A stretch of DNA of 56,072 nucleotides from Bacillaceae bacterium SAS-127 (lineage in GTDB: Bacteria > Bacillota > Bacilli > Bacillales > Domibacillaceae). This document shows positions 23,594 through 32,239 of the stretch, piece after piece. Where the stretch lies: the NCBI GenBank assembly GCA_002261155.1, contig NKXN01000046.1, forward strand, positions 1-56,072, given 5' to 3'. Under the pieces are notes generated by a model, which was given only the letters and a program-made list of their open reading frames with translations, ran no database searches and was not told the DNA's origin. Every line of letters begins with the position of its first letter. Position 1 is the first letter of the stretch. Both the position numbers and the translations under genes were made by a program.

Positions 23594-25225
23594 TTGTCAT
23601 ATTCAAATATAGTCAAGGGGACTTTGTTGCTTAGTAGTGCTACATTAATATGTAGAATATTAGGATTTATTTACTTTTTTCCTTTTCAGCTGTTAGTTGG
23701 GGTAGAGGGGGTCGCTGTATATACGGCTGCGTATAGTTGGTATGGCGTGTTGTTGAGCTTTTCCACAGCTGGTATGCCTATGGCTGCATCGAAGTTTGTA
23801 GCGAAATATAATGCGATGGGAGATTATGAAACGAGCCGAAAAATGTATCGGGCTAGTTTTCTGTTGATGGTTGTTTTAGGAGCGATCGGTTTTTTAGCTT
23901 TGTACATATTAGCTCCTTATATTTCAAGTTTGATGATTCGGTCAGAACAGCCAAGTCAATCTTTTCTTGATTCGTTAACATTGACGATGCGGGCGTTAAG
24001 TTTTGCCTTGTTAATTGTGCCACCGATGAGCATTACACGAGGCTATTTTCAAGGGTTTCAACAGATGAAGCCGACTGCTTATTCACAATTAATGGAGCAA
24101 GTCGTTCGCGTGCTGTTTATACTAGCAGGTAGCTTTTTCATTGTTCGTGTGATGGAAGGGCCGATGAAATGGTCTGTGGCGGTGGCGACTTTCGGAGCGG
24201 TCGTTGGTGCGATAGCAAGTGTGTTCGTCTTAGTTTATTTTTGGAAAAAGTATAATGGATTGAAAGTGGTTACCGAAAAGAAGGAGACTACTTTGACGAC
24301 TAGAGCGATGTTTTTAGAGTTATCTAGATATTCTTTTCCTATCGTTATGGTAGGGGTCGCCATTCCTTTATATACTTTGATAGATCAATATACGGTGGCT
24401 GATATTTTGAGGGGAATGGGCTATTCAGAGAGAGAAGCGAAAGCGGTATTTGCCTATGTGACTAACTACTCGCAAAAGTTGATGATGATTCCGATCTCGT
24501 TGGCGACAGGGCTTGCACTAAGTATTATGCCAGCGATTACGCAAGCGTTTGTTGATCAAAAAACAGAAGATCTCAAACAGCAAATTTTAAAAATTTATCA
24601 GCTACTATTGTTATTTACGATTCCAGCCGCTGTCGGATTAGCCGTTCTTTCTTATGATATTTTTCGAGTGATTTATATTAATCTCGAAGTTGCTATAGAA
24701 GGTTCTCCTTATTTAGTCACATCCGCTCCTGTGGCGGTATTGGCGGCTGTTTTTACTGTTTCCGCAGCGATATTGCAAGGGTTAGATTTGCAGAAAAACA
24801 CGATTTACGCGACGATGGCAGGCGTGGTTTGTAAGCTCCTATTCAACCCTATGCTTTTACATCTACTTGAAGGGCATGGAGCTATTGTTGGTACGATGAT
24901 TGGTTTTTCTGTTTCGAATCTCATTATGGTTGTGATTATTGTCAAACAAACGAAGGTTGACATCTTTGCTGTATTGAAAAACGTCTTTTTTATTTGTGTG
25001 TACTCCCTCATGATGATGGCTAGTATTCTATTATTAAAATGGGGAGGAGCCTTCATGTTAGATGGAGAGCAGTATATCCATTCGCTGATGATTGTTCTTG
25101 TTAGTGTAGGTGTCGGTATTTTTGTCTATTCTGCTTTGGTTATGAAAAGTTCACACGCGTTAGATGCTGATACGAAAAGAATGATTTTACGTAAACTGAA
25201 GCTGCCTACCTTTTCTCGTGGATAA
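23594..25225 (+). CDS. MurJ/YtgP-like polysaccharide flippase
   Basis: A 543-residue integral membrane protein with about 14 helices, the usual number for MOP-superfamily flippases. The N-terminal part (SSATLICRILGFIYFFPFQ, then STAGMPMAASKFVAKYNAMG and YETSRKMYRAS) is very like YtgP/SpoVB proteins of Bacillus; YtgP (MurJ) flips lipid II during wall synthesis. Length agrees with YtgP (~544). Start is TTG 23594, with GAAGGG about 10 bases upstream. It may be a paralogue rather than the main MurJ, since several such genes occur per genome. It marks the return to normal chromosome. Confidence 0.75.
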   Translation: MSYSNIVKGTLLLSSATLICRILGFIYFFPFQLLVGVEGVAVYTAAYSWYGVLLSFSTAGMPMAASKFVAKYNAMGDYETSRKMYRASFLLMVVLGAIGFLALYILAPYISSLMIRSEQPSQSFLDSLTLTMRALSFALLIVPPMSITRGYFQGFQQMKPTAYSQLMEQVVRVLFILAGSFFIVRVMEGPMKWSVAVATFGAVVGAIASVFVLVYFWKKYNGLKVVTEKKETTLTTRAMFLELSRYSFPIVMVGVAIPLYTLIDQYTVADILRGMGYSEREAKAVFAYVTNYSQKLMMIPISLATGLALSIMPAITQAFVDQKTEDLKQQILKIYQLLLLFTIPAAVGLAVLSYDIFRVIYINLEVAIEGSPYLVTSAPVAVLAAVFTVSAAILQGLDLQKNTIYATMAGVVCKLLFNPMLLHLLEGHGAIVGTMIGFSVSNLIMVVIIVKQTKVDIFAVLKNVFFICVYSLMMMASILLLKWGGAFMLDGEQYIHSLMIVLVSVGVGIFVYSALVMKSSHALDADTKRMILRKLKLPTFSRG

Positions 25226-25294
25226 TAGCCATTAACCGACAAATACAGTAAAATAGTGATAGATATATATTCTGAAGATTCAGAGGTGGAATGA

Positions 25295-26617
25295 ATGATT
25301 AATTTAGGGGAACGTGTCAAACAAACGAAGCGGACGTTACGAATGGACACGCTGAAGAAAATATTAGTCGAGTTTGATCAAGAAATTATGGGGCTGTCAG
25401 AAGAGAGTCGTCGAGCGAAATATGAGAAGATGTCGCAAAGTCCATTTATCTTTTTCCGGGGCAGTGCCTATTTATTTTACTATGATGTAGCGAGCCATTG
25501 GTTCCCATATCATACGCCGCAAGATCGACCGACGTGGATTCAAGGGGACTTGCATTTTGAAAACTTTGGTGCGTTCCATAATGAGAAAGGCAAGCTCGTA
25601 TTCGATATTAATGATTTCGATGAAGGCTATTTAGGTTCGTATTTATATGATGTATTACGCATGTCCGTTAGCATGGCGCTCGTTTGTCGCGAGTTAGGAT
25701 ATGGGGTTGATGAGCAAATTGATGTGATCGAGGCATACTTGCAGGCGTATCATAAACAAATGATCCGCTTCCGAGATCGCAAAGATTTACCGGAAACATT
25801 TTTCGTGACGAAGAAAAAAGCCGATGGTGCGATTCGCAAGCTATTGAAAAAGCTTGAAAAAAGAAGTGAGGCTCATTTATTAAGTAAAGTAACGACTTAT
25901 TTTCAAGAGGAGCGCCAATTTGCTGAGTCGGATGAAATTCAGCCATTAAGTGATGATGAGCAAGCGGTCATTGAGCAAGTTTGGTCTCAATACTTGGAGA
26001 CGGTTGAGAAATTGGAAGATGAAACGAAGTATGAGGTTAAAGATGTTGCGTTTAAGCATGGCTCAGGGACGGCATCGATTGGGCTAGACCGCTTTTACAT
26101 ATTAGTAGAAGGTGGACAACAGCAAGAGGATTTAGACGATTTGGTTTTAGAAATGAAAGAAGTACGTCTGCCGATTCCAGCTTATTTCATGCCTTATAAC
26201 GAAGCATTCTGGGAGGCGTTCCCTCATCAAGGTAAGCGTGTGATTATGACGCAGCGAGCAATGCACCACCAGGTTGATCCACATTTAGGCTATGCAACGA
26301 TCGATGGGCGTGATTTTTATGTGCGCGAGCGCTCTCCGTATAAAAAGAAATTAAAGCTTGAAGCGATTAAAAGCTTAGAAGATATGATGGAGACGGTAGA
26401 GCAAATGGGAGCGATTACCGCAAAAGTTCATGCTCGAGCGGATGCCGATATTAATGAAGGAATCTTGTCGTATCATAGCGAAGAGGAAATTTTAACAGCC
26501 ATTGGTGAAGATGTGGATGGATTTGTTCATTATATTTCGCATTGGGCATTCTCTTATGCGAACCAAGTCGAGAGAGATTATGCATACTTTATGGAACACC
26601 TTGAGGGTTCTCGATGA
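25295..26617 (+). CDS. DUF2252 family protein
   Basis: A 440-residue protein with motifs of DUF2252: SPFIFFRGSAYLFYYD (about 50), WIQGDLHFENFGAF (about 82), VFDINDFDEGYLGSYLYDVLR (split by an aromatic in the middle, about 102), and SGTASIGLDRFY (about 250). The family shows a kinase/aminoglycoside-phosphotransferase-like layout (GDLHFENFG and the DFDE acidic cluster), but no substrate is established. It ends 4 bases inside the next gene, so the two are coupled. Confidence 0.8.
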   Translation: MINLGERVKQTKRTLRMDTLKKILVEFDQEIMGLSEESRRAKYEKMSQSPFIFFRGSAYLFYYDVASHWFPYHTPQDRPTWIQGDLHFENFGAFHNEKGKLVFDINDFDEGYLGSYLYDVLRMSVSMALVCRELGYGVDEQIDVIEAYLQAYHKQMIRFRDRKDLPETFFVTKKKADGAIRKLLKKLEKRSEAHLLSKVTTYFQEERQFAESDEIQPLSDDEQAVIEQVWSQYLETVEKLEDETKYEVKDVAFKHGSGTASIGLDRFYILVEGGQQQEDLDDLVLEMKEVRLPIPAYFMPYNEAFWEAFPHQGKRVIMTQRAMHHQVDPHLGYATIDGRDFYVRERSPYKKKLKLEAIKSLEDMMETVEQMGAITAKVHARADADINEGILSYHSEEEILTAIGEDVDGFVHYISHWAFSYANQVERDYAYFMEHLEGSR

Positions 26618-27060
26618 TTTTAGTTAGTTCATGTTTAGCAGGAGAAGCGGTCAGATACGATGGCGCACATTGTTTACATCAGCCGTTAAAGAAGCTGCTT
26701 GAAGAAGGAAAAGCGGTGATAGCTTGTCCAGAAGTGATGGGGGGACTGTCTATTCCGAGAGAGCCTGCTGAAATCATCGGAGGAGATGGCAGTGATGTTC
26801 TCGCTGGCCAAGCGAAAGTGGTGACTAAGTCAGGAAAAGATGTCACCGATGAATTTATTAACGGTGCTTATCAAATGCTGGAAAAAGCCCAACAGGTGAA
26901 TGCCACTGTCGTCGTGTTAAAAGAAAACAGCCCTTCATGCGGCAGTCACATGATTTATAACGGTGAGTTTACTGGTAAAAAGATCGCAGGTGAAGGCATA
27001 ACAGCCGCCTTATTGAAACAACATGGATTTCGTGTGGTTTCTGAGATAGATACAATATGA
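26614..27060 (+). CDS. DUF523 family protein (thiouracil desulfidase-like)
   Basis: A 148-residue protein with the DUF523 pattern: SSCLAGEAVRYDG (about 6), ACPEVMGGLSIPREPAEI (about 37) and ENSPSCGS (about 105). Three conserved Cys could hold an iron-sulfur cluster; one characterised member (TudS) removes sulfur from 2-thiouracil. It overlaps the DUF2252 gene (ATGA junction). Whether this member desulfurises thiobases is not known. Confidence 0.75.
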   Translation: MILVSSCLAGEAVRYDGAHCLHQPLKKLLEEGKAVIACPEVMGGLSIPREPAEIIGGDGSDVLAGQAKVVTKSGKDVTDEFINGAYQMLEKAQQVNATVVVLKENSPSCGSHMIYNGEFTGKKIAGEGITAALLKQHGFRVVSEIDTI

Positions 27061-27062
27061 TA

Positions 27063-27098
27063 AAAGTAGCGTCCTTCTAAAAGAAGGGCGCTACTTTT
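27063..27098 (+). terminator. Intrinsic terminator, both directions
   Basis: AAAGTAGCGTCCTTCT and GAAGGGCGCTACTTTT pair around AAAA. T runs on both strands let it end the DUF523 unit and the convergent importer ATPase gene. Confidence 0.8.
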
Positions 27099-27129
27099 AT
27101 GAGTATATCAGTAAATTCCCTAATCTAGC

Positions 27130-28239
27130 TTATTTCTCCTCATCATGAAGCCGCTTTTCGCTTTCGGCATCGAAAAAGTGAGCTTTTTCTATATCGAAGG
27201 CAAGCTTAATGGTCTCGCCTGGTGTGAATTCGGAACGAGAATCTAAACGGGCGATGAATTCTGTGTTGTTGATGCTAGAGTAAATCATTGTCTCAGCACC
27301 TGTTAATTCCGAAACTGAGATGTTCGCATCGATGGTTGATCTTGGTGATGCTTCGATAAAGGCAGATTCATAATGAATGTCTTCAGGACGAATACCGAAG
27401 ATGACTTCTTTGCTAGCATATCCAAGTTTTCGCAACATGCTCATTTTTTCTTTTGGGATGGCAAGAGAGGTATCACCAATTAGGATTTGGCCATCTTCTA
27501 ACTTTCCACGGAAAAAGTTCATAGCAGGAGAGCCGATAAAGCCGCCAACAAATACATTAGCTGGTTTTTCATATACCTCTTTCGGTGTTCCGACTTGTTG
27601 AATGACGCCATCTTTCATCACGACTAAACGAGTGGCCATCGTCATTGCTTCTGTTTGGTCATGGGTGACATAGATGGTTGTTGTTTGGATTCGTTGATGG
27701 AGCTTAGAAATTTCCGCACGCATTTGCACACGTAGTTTAGCATCAAGGTTAGATAACGGCTCATCCATTAAGAAGACTTTGGCGTCACGAACGATAGCTC
27801 GACCTAAAGCGACCCGTTGGCGTTGCCCACCGGATAGAGCTTTTGGTTTTCGATCTAAATACTCCTCCAATCCAAGAATAGCCGCTGCATCTTTTACCCG
27901 ACGGTCAATATCTGATTTAGAGAATTTCCGTAGCTTTAAGCCGAATGCCATATTATCGTAAACCGTCATATGAGGATATAGGGCATAGTTTTGGAAGACC
28001 ATAGCGATGTCTCGATCTTTCGGAGGAATGTCGTTCATACGCTCACCATCAATATAAAAATCTCCTTTAGAAATCTCCTCAAGCCCTGCGATCATTCGTA
28101 AAGTAGTCGATTTTCCACATCCAGATGGACCAACAAAGATAATGAATTCTTTGTCTTGAATATGTAAATTGAAGTCTTTCACCGCTGTTATTTTGTCGTC
28201 GTACATCTTGTAGATATTCTTCAATACGATCTCTGCCAT
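27130..28239 (-). CDS. Carbohydrate/glycerophosphate ABC importer ATPase, UgpC/MsmK-like
   Basis: A 369-residue CUT1-type ATPase: Walker A GPSGCGKST (about 36), signature LSGGQRQR (about 134), Walker B FLMDEPLSNLD (about 154), H-loop THDQTEAM, and a C-terminal OB-fold (FGIRPEDIHYE). Such ATPases energise sugar, sugar-phosphate or sn-glycerol-3-phosphate importers and are often shared. No permease gene is adjacent on this strand; the permease and binding-protein genes start 2.2 kb away at 30414 and lack their own ATPase, so this is their natural partner. Confidence 0.85.
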   Translation of the reverse strand: MAEIVLKNIYKMYDDKITAVKDFNLHIQDKEFIIFVGPSGCGKSTTLRMIAGLEEISKGDFYIDGERMNDIPPKDRDIAMVFQNYALYPHMTVYDNMAFGLKLRKFSKSDIDRRVKDAAAILGLEEYLDRKPKALSGGQRQRVALGRAIVRDAKVFLMDEPLSNLDAKLRVQMRAEISKLHQRIQTTTIYVTHDQTEAMTMATRLVVMKDGVIQQVGTPKEVYEKPANVFVGGFIGSPAMNFFRGKLEDGQILIGDTSLAIPKEKMSMLRKLGYASKEVIFGIRPEDIHYESAFIEASPRSTIDANISVSELTGAETMIYSSINNTEFIARLDSRSEFTPGETIKLAFDIEKAHFFDAESEKRLHDEEK

Positions 28240-28355
28240 GTTGTTAAAGCCTCCTAAATTTGTGCTGTTGTCTTAATATAAGCTTAGTTGAAGAAGAGAA
28301 AAATCTATATGGTCAATGTGCCTAAAATCATCGCAAGCTCTTTAGGCAGGTTGCC

Positions 28356-29255
28356 TTACTGTTGGTCTTGATTATAAAGTAGGCAAGCAAGATAGATGGT
28401 AAACGAACTGTTGAAATCTTTGAGTTGAACGCCTGTTTTTTCTACAAATTTATCTAGTCGATATTGAAGAGTGTTTCGATGAATAAATAATTTTTTAGCT
28501 GTTAATGAAGCATTTAAATTGCTTTCTAAATATACCTTGAGTGTTTGGAGAAGATCTGGTTCATCTTTAAAGCTTGGGAATAGGTTTATAGAAATTGCCT
28601 TACGTAATTGTGTAGGTACTTGTAAAGCTAAAGCAGAAGGAAGAATCTTTTCAAACGTGAATACATGTTCATTAAGTAAAAGCTCTAACCCTAAATGAAA
28701 GAATTGTTTTTCTTGTGAAAATTGATGCTTAGTCTCTTGAGAGGGAGTGAAAAACTTTCCGACATAAAAGGATGGCGTCATAAAAAAATCGCCAGTAAAA
28801 GTTTGGATGATAGAATATAATTCCTTATATGAAATAGCGTGATCTTCTGTTTCGATAAGCACTCCTCTTTTGGGATTTTCCCAAAAAAGAATGATATCCC
28901 TCGTGAAAAAACCTTTGAGCGCCCATTCTAAATCGTCCTGCTCCCAATGACGGTTATCAAAGTTAAATTGAATGATTCTTTGTCTGCGATTATTAGAGCT
29001 TTTCGGAACTTTTCCATCAGAAAAGAGGAAATGGTACCAACTCTCTGCATTTACATGTAATTTAGTCGGCTCGTGACACTCAAATAAACCTTCAAGAAGC
29101 TGTAATTCTTTTTCGGAAATATCTTCTTTAGGGATGATGAGCCAAGCTCGTTGGTCATGATCATATAGCCAGATATAATGATGTGGATGTACAACGTCTG
29201 CTGGATGATGAATTAGTTGACTATTTGGATATAAATTACGTAATTTTGTAAACAT
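28356..29255 (-). CDS. PucR/CdaR-type transcriptional regulator
   Basis: A 299-residue protein whose C-terminal ~60 residues form the PucR-type helix-turn-helix (YLESNLNASLTAKKLFIHR, then NTLQYRLDKFVEKTGV). The remaining sequence has no signature I can name. It lies between the importer ATPase gene and the DeoR gene, transcribed with the former. It might control the importer, but that is inferred only from position. Confidence 0.65.
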   Translation of the reverse strand: MFTKLRNLYPNSQLIHHPADVVHPHHYIWLYDHDQRAWLIIPKEDISEKELQLLEGLFECHEPTKLHVNAESWYHFLFSDGKVPKSSNNRRQRIIQFNFDNRHWEQDDLEWALKGFFTRDIILFWENPKRGVLIETEDHAISYKELYSIIQTFTGDFFMTPSFYVGKFFTPSQETKHQFSQEKQFFHLGLELLLNEHVFTFEKILPSALALQVPTQLRKAISINLFPSFKDEPDLLQTLKVYLESNLNASLTAKKLFIHRNTLQYRLDKFVEKTGVQLKDFNSSFTIYLACLLYNQDQQ

Positions 29256-29445
29256 CGCTAGCCCTCATTTGTTAAATGGATTTCTATTTTCTTCTATAAT
29301 AATAGAACATAAAAGGTGAAACATTCAAAGGGAAAGGGAAAACGTTTGAAATTCATTCATAAGATAATGAACGGATCTATGTTATGATTGTTGTAATTAG
29401 TTGTATTTGTGTTGAAAAAATGAATTCTTCTTGGAGGGAATAGGT

Positions 29446-30213
29446 TTGTTTGCAAAAGAGAGATATGCGGTAATATTGGAGATTTTACAAGAACATCAGT
29501 CCGTAAGAGTCTCGGAGTTGACAGAGAGGTTTCAAGTTTCAATCGAAACCGTACGTAGAGATTTGGAAGCTCTTGAGAAAGAAGGATATTTAAAACGCGT
29601 TCATGGAGGAGCCGTGTTAGAAGATGTTCATTCTATTCAAGAAACGAATTTTACGACGAGAGAACAAAAGTATATTGAAGAAAAAGTAGAAATTGCCAAA
29701 GTGGCTTCTCGCTTTGTGACAGAAGGGCAATCTCTCGCTTTAGATGTAAGTACGACCAATACAGAGTTCGCAAAAATATTAGTGGAAAAGTTTGAACGTT
29801 TAACCATCTTAACGAATTCTCTTCAGATTGCTAATGTATTAGCGAAAAAGCCGTATTTTACGATTATTATGCCAGGTGGAGTGCTTCGGAATGAAGAGTT
29901 ATGTATTACAGGAGAAATTGCGGAGTCGGCTGTTTCTCAATTTAATATTGACACTTTCTTTATGAGCATGAGTGGTATTTCTTTAACAACAGGATTGACC
30001 GATTATGGAATAGGGGAAGTAGAAATAAAGAAGCGGATACTTCAATCTGCTCAAAAGGCGATTGTTCTCGCTGACAGCAGTAAGTTCGGCGTAGCCGCTT
30101 TGTTGAAAGTATGTGACTTTCAAGATGTGAACAAAATTATTACAGATTCGAAAATCGATTCAGCGATTATCGAAAAATATAAAACGAATGGAATTCAAGT
30201 AATTAATCAATAA
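29446..30213 (+). CDS. DeoR-family transcriptional repressor
   Basis: About 255 residues. The N-terminal DeoR HTH is clear: ERYAVILEILQEHQSVRVSE and FQVSIETVRRDLEAL, then YLKRVHGGAV. The C-terminal sugar-phosphate sensing domain includes DVSTTNTEFAK, LTILTNSLQIA, PGGVLRNEEL and ADSSKFG. An in-frame TTG at 29431 lies within the ribosome site GGAGGG, so TTG 29446 is preferred. GlpR-like members respond to glycerol-3-phosphate or another phosphorylated metabolite. It precedes the importer operon by 200 bases. Confidence 0.8.
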   Translation: MFAKERYAVILEILQEHQSVRVSELTERFQVSIETVRRDLEALEKEGYLKRVHGGAVLEDVHSIQETNFTTREQKYIEEKVEIAKVASRFVTEGQSLALDVSTTNTEFAKILVEKFERLTILTNSLQIANVLAKKPYFTIIMPGGVLRNEELCITGEIAESAVSQFNIDTFFMSMSGISLTTGLTDYGIGEVEIKKRILQSAQKAIVLADSSKFGVAALLKVCDFQDVNKIITDSKIDSAIIEKYKTNGIQVINQ

Positions 30214-30237
30214 AAGAGATCCAATGAGGAAGTGGCT

Positions 30238-30274
30238 AGACTCGAAATGTTCATCGGCATTTCGAGTCTTTTTT
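30238..30274 (+). terminator. Intrinsic terminator after the DeoR gene
   Basis: AGACTCGAAATG and CATTTCGAGTCT pair around a short loop and are followed by TTTTT. Confidence 0.85.
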
Positions 30275-30289
30275 CGTGTTGCGCTAATT

Positions 30290-30365
30290 TTCTTTTGTTG
30301 TAAATATGTGTATATGGTTGTAATTAATTTGTTTTTTACAATTAATTAATATTAAATCAACAAAC
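30290..30365 (+). promoter_or_regulatory. Candidate DeoR operator/promoter of the importer operon
   Basis: TTGTTGTAAATATG (30296), GGTTGTAATTAATTTG (30314) and TTTTACAATTAATTAA (30335) include an inverted repeat TTGTAA ... TTACAA. GTTGTAATTAGTTG also occurs before the DeoR gene (29390). Sharing of GTTGTAATTA by both control regions suggests a common repressor site. Inferred from the repeats only. Confidence 0.4.
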
Positions 30366-30413
30366 TATTTTTATAATAAAGTTATTAAATGAGGCGAGAA
30401 AGGAGAGAAATTC

Positions 30414-31352
30414 TTGACGACGACTTCGCTAAAAGAGGAAAAGCCGCTAGTTATTCATAAGAAAGCTGTTCATTCAAAGCGAAATAAATGGAGTGGGTTG
30501 AAAAAGTTGCTTTTTGTTCTTCCAGCTCTCATTCCATTATTAGTATTTTGGATTTTTCCAATGTTGTATTCTGTGTACATCAGTTTCACCAATTGGGACT
30601 TTATGTCTGAAGATTATGATTTTGTTGGTTTGGAAAATTATAAGAATTTACTTAGTAGTCAAGGATTTTACGAAGCATTTGGCAATACGGTCTACTTTAT
30701 GGTTGGATCAATTATTCCAACAATGGTTGGTGGGCTATTATTAGCTCTTCTCGTACATAAAAAAATGGCGGGAGTCGGCTTTTATCGAACGATACTATTT
30801 TCGCCATGGATCACACCGATGGTTGCTGTTTCTATTGTTTGGTCTTGGATATTTGAACCACGGGTTGGAGTAGCTAATTGGATCTTGTCCTTGTTTCATT
30901 TGCCGCAGCTTGAATGGTTAGGAAGTTCCACATGGGCAATGCCAGCGGTCATCATTGTCACTGTTTGGAAAGGAGTCGGCTGGGCGATGATCTTCTATTT
31001 AGATGCGCTAAAGAAAATTCCGCCAGATCTATATGAAGCCGCTTCTTTAGATGGAGCATCGAAATGGTATCAGTTTAGGCATATTACTTTGCCGCTCATA
31101 TCGCCAACTACTTTTTTCTTATCGATTATTTTAGCGATTGATCTGTTACAAGCTTACGATCAAATACAAATTTTGACACAAGGTGGTCCGTCCAATAGTA
31201 CACGCACATTGCTTTATATGTATTATCAGAGTGCTTTTGAACAATTTAATGTGGGTGAAGCGACTGCGATTGCGACTGTCATTATTGTATTAGCAGCACT
31301 ATTGTCAGTAGTTCAGTTTTGGATTTCAAAGAAATGGGTCCATTATGATTAA
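30414..31352 (+). CDS. ABC importer permease, UgpA/MalF-type
   Basis: A 312-residue permease with a charged N-terminus, six membrane helices and the CUT1 EAA loop YEAASLDGASKWYQFRHITL (about 215). TTG start with GAAAGGAGAG upstream. It is the first gene of the importer operon, followed by the second permease 17 bases on. Relatives import sn-glycerol-3-phosphate, glycerophosphodiesters or oligosaccharides; the phosphatase-type genes downstream favour a phosphorylated substrate. Confidence 0.8.
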   Translation: MTTTSLKEEKPLVIHKKAVHSKRNKWSGLKKLLFVLPALIPLLVFWIFPMLYSVYISFTNWDFMSEDYDFVGLENYKNLLSSQGFYEAFGNTVYFMVGSIIPTMVGGLLLALLVHKKMAGVGFYRTILFSPWITPMVAVSIVWSWIFEPRVGVANWILSLFHLPQLEWLGSSTWAMPAVIIVTVWKGVGWAMIFYLDALKKIPPDLYEAASLDGASKWYQFRHITLPLISPTTFFLSIILAIDLLQAYDQIQILTQGGPSNSTRTLLYMYYQSAFEQFNVGEATAIATVIIVLAALLSVVQFWISKKWVHYD

Positions 31353-31369
31353 GAAAGGTTGGACTGCAG

Positions 31370-32218
31370 GTGAATGAGCAAAGAGTACCGATCCGTTTTT
31401 TACGAATAGGTTTAAAGCATGTTGGGTTAATAGCTTTAAGCCTTGTGATGTTCTTTCCGTTTTTATGGATGGCTATTAGTGCGTTGAAAACGAAGGATGA
31501 AGTGTTTCAATTCCCACCTCGCTTATGGCCGGAGAATCCTCAGTGGCATAATTTTATGGATGCTTTTAATGCTGCGCCATTTGGTTTGTATATTTTCAAC
31601 AGTGCTTATACCGCGATATTTATTGTGTTGTTGCAAGTCGTTTCTGGAGCACTGATTGCTTATGCTTTTACTCAGTTTCAATGGAAAGGGAAAAATCTTC
31701 TCTTTGGCGTCATTATGGGCACGTACATGTTACCGGCCGCTGTGACGTACGTACCAAGCTATATTATTTTATCCAAGTTGAATCTCCTTGACAGTCACCA
31801 AGGGCTCATCTTATCCAATATGGTTAGTGTGTTTGGAATCTTCTTGTTGAGGCAAGCGTTTTTACAGGTGCCAAAGGAATTGATTCAGGCGGCTCGTATT
31901 GATGGAGCAAATGAATGGACGATATTATGGAAGATTGTTTTTCCTTTAACAAAACCATCGTTTGTGACCTTCGCCTTAATTAGTTTTGTACAAAATTACA
32001 ATAACTATTTATGGCCATCTCTCATTTTGAAAAGTGAGGATTTAAGCTTAATTACTGGAGGATTGCGCCAATTCTTTATTTCAGATGGTGCATATGGGGT
32101 ACAGTGGCCATTAGTGATGGCTGCCAGTACATTTGCGGTTCTACCATTATTGTTATTATTCCTCTTCGCTCAGCGTTCATTTGTTCAAGGGATTGCTGAC
32201 AGAGGCATTAAAGGATAA
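31370..32218 (+). CDS. ABC importer permease, UgpE/MalG-type
   Basis: A 282-residue permease with six helices and the EAA loop LIQAARIDGANEWTILWKIV (about 167). Starts at GTG 31370 (ATG 31374 is out of frame). N-terminal FFPFLWMAISALKT and PENPQWHNFMDAF are typical of CUT1 MalG-type subunits. Forms a heterodimer with the preceding subunit. Confidence 0.85.
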   Translation: MNEQRVPIRFLRIGLKHVGLIALSLVMFFPFLWMAISALKTKDEVFQFPPRLWPENPQWHNFMDAFNAAPFGLYIFNSAYTAIFIVLLQVVSGALIAYAFTQFQWKGKNLLFGVIMGTYMLPAAVTYVPSYIILSKLNLLDSHQGLILSNMVSVFGIFLLRQAFLQVPKELIQAARIDGANEWTILWKIVFPLTKPSFVTFALISFVQNYNNYLWPSLILKSEDLSLITGGLRQFFISDGAYGVQWPLVMAASTFAVLPLLLLFLFAQRSFVQGIADRGIKG

Positions 32219-32239
32219 TAAGAAAAAGGAGAATGGAAC

